A DNA stretch of 33,283 nt, taken from contig SVHB01000027.1 of the NCBI GenBank assembly GCA_015056005.1, positions 1 to 33,283 on the forward strand. The letters are read 5' to 3'. Positions 31,786-33,283 of the stretch are shown here, piece by piece. Numbering within the stretch: position 1 is the first letter of the stretch; every line of letters begins with the position of its first letter. Source of the DNA: Clostridiales bacterium. GTDB lineage: Bacteria > Bacillota > Clostridia > Christensenellales > UBA1750. Below the pieces are notes generated by a model. That model searched no databases and was not told the DNA's origin. It saw only the letters and a list, made by a program, of their open reading frames with translations. The position numbers and the translations under genes were made by a program.

Positions 31786-31822
31786 AAAAACGCCCAACGA
31801 TGATCTTCGTTGAGCGTTTTTT
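31786..31822 (-). terminator. Terminator of the right-edge surface-protein gene
   Basis: A stem of about 15 bp (31807-31821 with 31786-31800) around a 6-nt loop; the single irregular pair is G-U in the minus-strand RNA, and a T run follows. It lies 5 bases after the stop codon. Confidence 0.88.
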
Positions 31823-31826
31823 GTGT

Positions 31827-33283
31827 TTATTCTTCCGCACCGCCGTCTTCGGTGGGCTGAGCAGGCTCAGCCGGTTCTTCCGTGGGCAAAGGCTCGTTTG
31901 GCTCCGCCGGTGTTTCGGGAGGAGCAGTGGTAGGAACTGCCTGCTCAATCTCCGGGGTTTGAGTTGGCTCGGGAGCCTGAGTCTGTTCGGGAGTCACAGA
32001 AAACTCGGGAGTCTGCGTCTGAACAGGCTCTTGGGTTAGCGTGGATTCTTCGGTAGTTGCAGGAGTAGGTTTAGTCATGCGATAAGATTCTATCTTATCA
32101 GGGTAGAGGCTCCAAAGAATATAAGGTACTGTAAAAATATTAGTTGTCGAACCAGTAACATATAAGACACCGACATCCTCTTTTATCTCAACAGTGAATC
32201 CGGGGGGATTAACCTTCCCATTTTCCTTGTCTTCCACAAGATAAATCGTATATTCTGTTTTTTCATCACCAGAACCTACTGTAAAACCCATCGTCTCCGG
32301 CCATGTATAACCGCTTGCTATTCCAAACTCTTTTCTGAATTTGAAAGTGCTATCGACTCTGCTCTCGTACATGCTATATGTATTATCATCTATGACACCA
32401 TTATTCGTGCCAGACCAAACTACAAAGTCATCCGAATAATGCTTCCATGCCATAATATCTATCTCTTCACGGTACTCTGTATCAGAAATTTTATTCGTTA
32501 CAAGAATCGTGCCATCTTCTTTATAGGTCACACCATTAAATGACTGACCGCGTTCAAGATATGTCGAATAATCAACACATATTCTATCGGGCAGTTCACA
32601 CCCTTCCGCAGCCGTGAGCTTAAACTCAGAATAAGTTTCTGACAACTGAACTGTCACTACATCAAACGATGAAAGAGTTGCGTCTTTAGAGATTCTGTAA
32701 CTTAAAGTTGTTGGAGGTTCCGGGAAAGGAAGAATAACCGCAGGATTCATACAATTACTTGTATCACAGTCATTCATTGTTATATAGTAATACTGCTCTT
32801 CCTTAGGTGGTCCGTCATCACCAAATGCAAGTGCTTCAAAAGCCGGACCACTATTTACAAATGTAACATTAGTAAATGTATGTTCCTGACCAGATGTTAC
32901 TTCGGGCGAAAATATATGATCCACTTCAATCAATGGCATATTATTTGCAGATTCTAATGTAATATCGCTAAGATTAATTGCATTTCCTGTTGCATTCCAT
33001 ACATTTATATCAGCAATATCGATCAATGGCGATGATCCCGTGCTTTGATTTATTTTCAATGATCCACCTTTTGAAGTATCAAAGTCGACAGTAAAATCTG
33101 ATTTAAATAGATAAAGAGTTATTCCCTCTGTATGGATGATTATTTCTCTATTAGCATTATCAGACCCAATTCTATTTATATAAGAATCCAACTGAGATTC
33201 CTCAATCACCATTGAGTCCGCAGCATATGGCGTTGTCCCATCAGCTTGATAAACACTAAAAGTATAAGGATAAAAATATTCGT
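31827..33283 (-). CDS. Large probable surface protein, C-terminal part (5' end beyond window)
   Basis: About 485 codons are visible. The frame stays open to the right edge (upstream codons read EYFYPYTFSVYQADGTTPYAADS before the first Met at 33212), so the start lies outside the window. The N-terminal part seen is rich in short beta strands with Asn/Asp turns (SPLIDIADINVWNATGNAIN, TFTNVTFVNSGPAF), like a right-handed beta-helix of an extracellular protein. The last 80 or so residues are a Pro/Thr/Glu-rich tail (TPATTEESTLTQEPVQTQTP and onward) ending DGGAEE, without an LPxTG motif. The body is visibly richer in A and T than its neighbours. I do not recognise the family; an extracellular location is inferred. 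Confidence 0.7.
   Translation of the reverse strand, partial: EYFYPYTFSVYQADGTTPYAADSMVIEESQLDSYINRIGSDNANREIIIHTEGITLYLFKSDFTVDFDTSKGGSLKINQSTGSSPLIDIADINVWNATGNAINLSDITLESANNMPLIEVDHIFSPEVTSGQEHTFTNVTFVNSGPAFEALAFGDDGPPKEEQYYYITMNDCDTSNCMNPAVILPFPEPPTTLSYRISKDATLSSFDVVTVQLSETYSEFKLTAAEGCELPDRICVDYSTYLERGQSFNGVTYKEDGTILVTNKISDTEYREEIDIMAWKHYSDDFVVWSGTNNGVIDDNTYSMYESRVDSTFKFRKEFGIASGYTWPETMGFTVGSGDEKTEYTIYLVEDKENGKVNPPGFTVEIKEDVGVLYVTGSTTNIFTVPYILWSLYPDKIESYRMTKPTPATTEESTLTQEPVQTQTPEFSVTPEQTQAPEPTQTPEIEQAVPTTAPPETPAEPNEPLPTEEPAEPAQPTEDGGAEE

Noticed and set aside
33198-33283. Start of the right-edge gene at the Met at 33212
   Set aside because: The frame is open to the window edge with similar composition, and no SD precedes that Met, so it is internal.

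Overview
The window reads as chromosomal DNA of an endospore-forming, anaerobic member of the Clostridia (Firmicutes), probably a gut or rumen fibre degrader. The spore evidence is yabP-yabQ-divIC in the order known from Bacillus and Clostridia, plus a secreted SpoIID/LytB-domain protein. The Firmicute core block ireB-ruvX-DUF1292, strong Shine-Dalgarno (SD) sequences and compact intergenic gaps agree with this. No tRNA, rRNA, CRISPR array, transposase or phage gene was seen, and no gene-free stretch exceeds 300 bases.

Layout. 1-2461 (minus): 5' part of a SpoIID-domain protein with SH3 repeats, cut by the left edge. 2632-2802: a 56-residue ferredoxin. 2934-4033 (plus): DUF421-DUF4363 membrane pair. 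7051-4034 (minus): five-gene block yabP-yabQ-divIC-glycosyltransferase-M29 aminopeptidase. 8141-7113 (minus): 2-keto-3-deoxygluconate kinase, divergent from a plus-strand operon (8372-12046) of two different uroporphyrinogen-decarboxylase-fold proteins and an M20 amidohydrolase. 13440-12086 (minus): acetyltransferase plus an unknown protein, divergent from PadR-DUF2812 (13572-15040). 17437-15974-15072 (minus): GH51-like glycosidase and nucleoside-hydrolase-like protein, divergent from an AraC regulator (17604-18452). 20574-18490: EF-G-like GTPase. 26163-20852 (minus): icd, methyltransferase, PRC-barrel, a 57-residue protein, AI-2E-family permease, ireB, ruvX, DUF1292. 26247-31657: sugar and peptide genes (two Gfo/Idh oxidoreductases, an intracellular GH10 xylanase, an M24 peptidase, an acetyltransferase). 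31827 to the right edge: the C-terminal part of a large, compositionally different, probably surface-exposed protein.

How it works together. GH10 xylanase without signal peptide, GH51-like arabinofuranosidase, KDG kinase and two sugar-type oxidoreductases suggest intracellular breakdown of imported hemicellulose or pectin oligomers, each unit with its own local promoter and probable operator. The yab/SpoIID genes belong to sporulation and the envelope. The icd to DUF1292 stretch is housekeeping.

Most interesting signals. (1) Two minus-strand genes (yabP and the PRC-barrel gene) have their SD buried in long intercistronic hairpins, one of which doubles as a terminator. (2) A divergent promoter pair shares a 21-bp palindrome that supplies both -35 boxes, beside a 38-bp dyad suited to PadR. 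(3) The two-UROD plus M20 operon has no recognised pathway. (4) The GH51-like/nucleoside-hydrolase-like pair has altered active-site motifs. (5) alaS is absent from its usual place upstream of ireB. All assignments are by reading; no searches were run.
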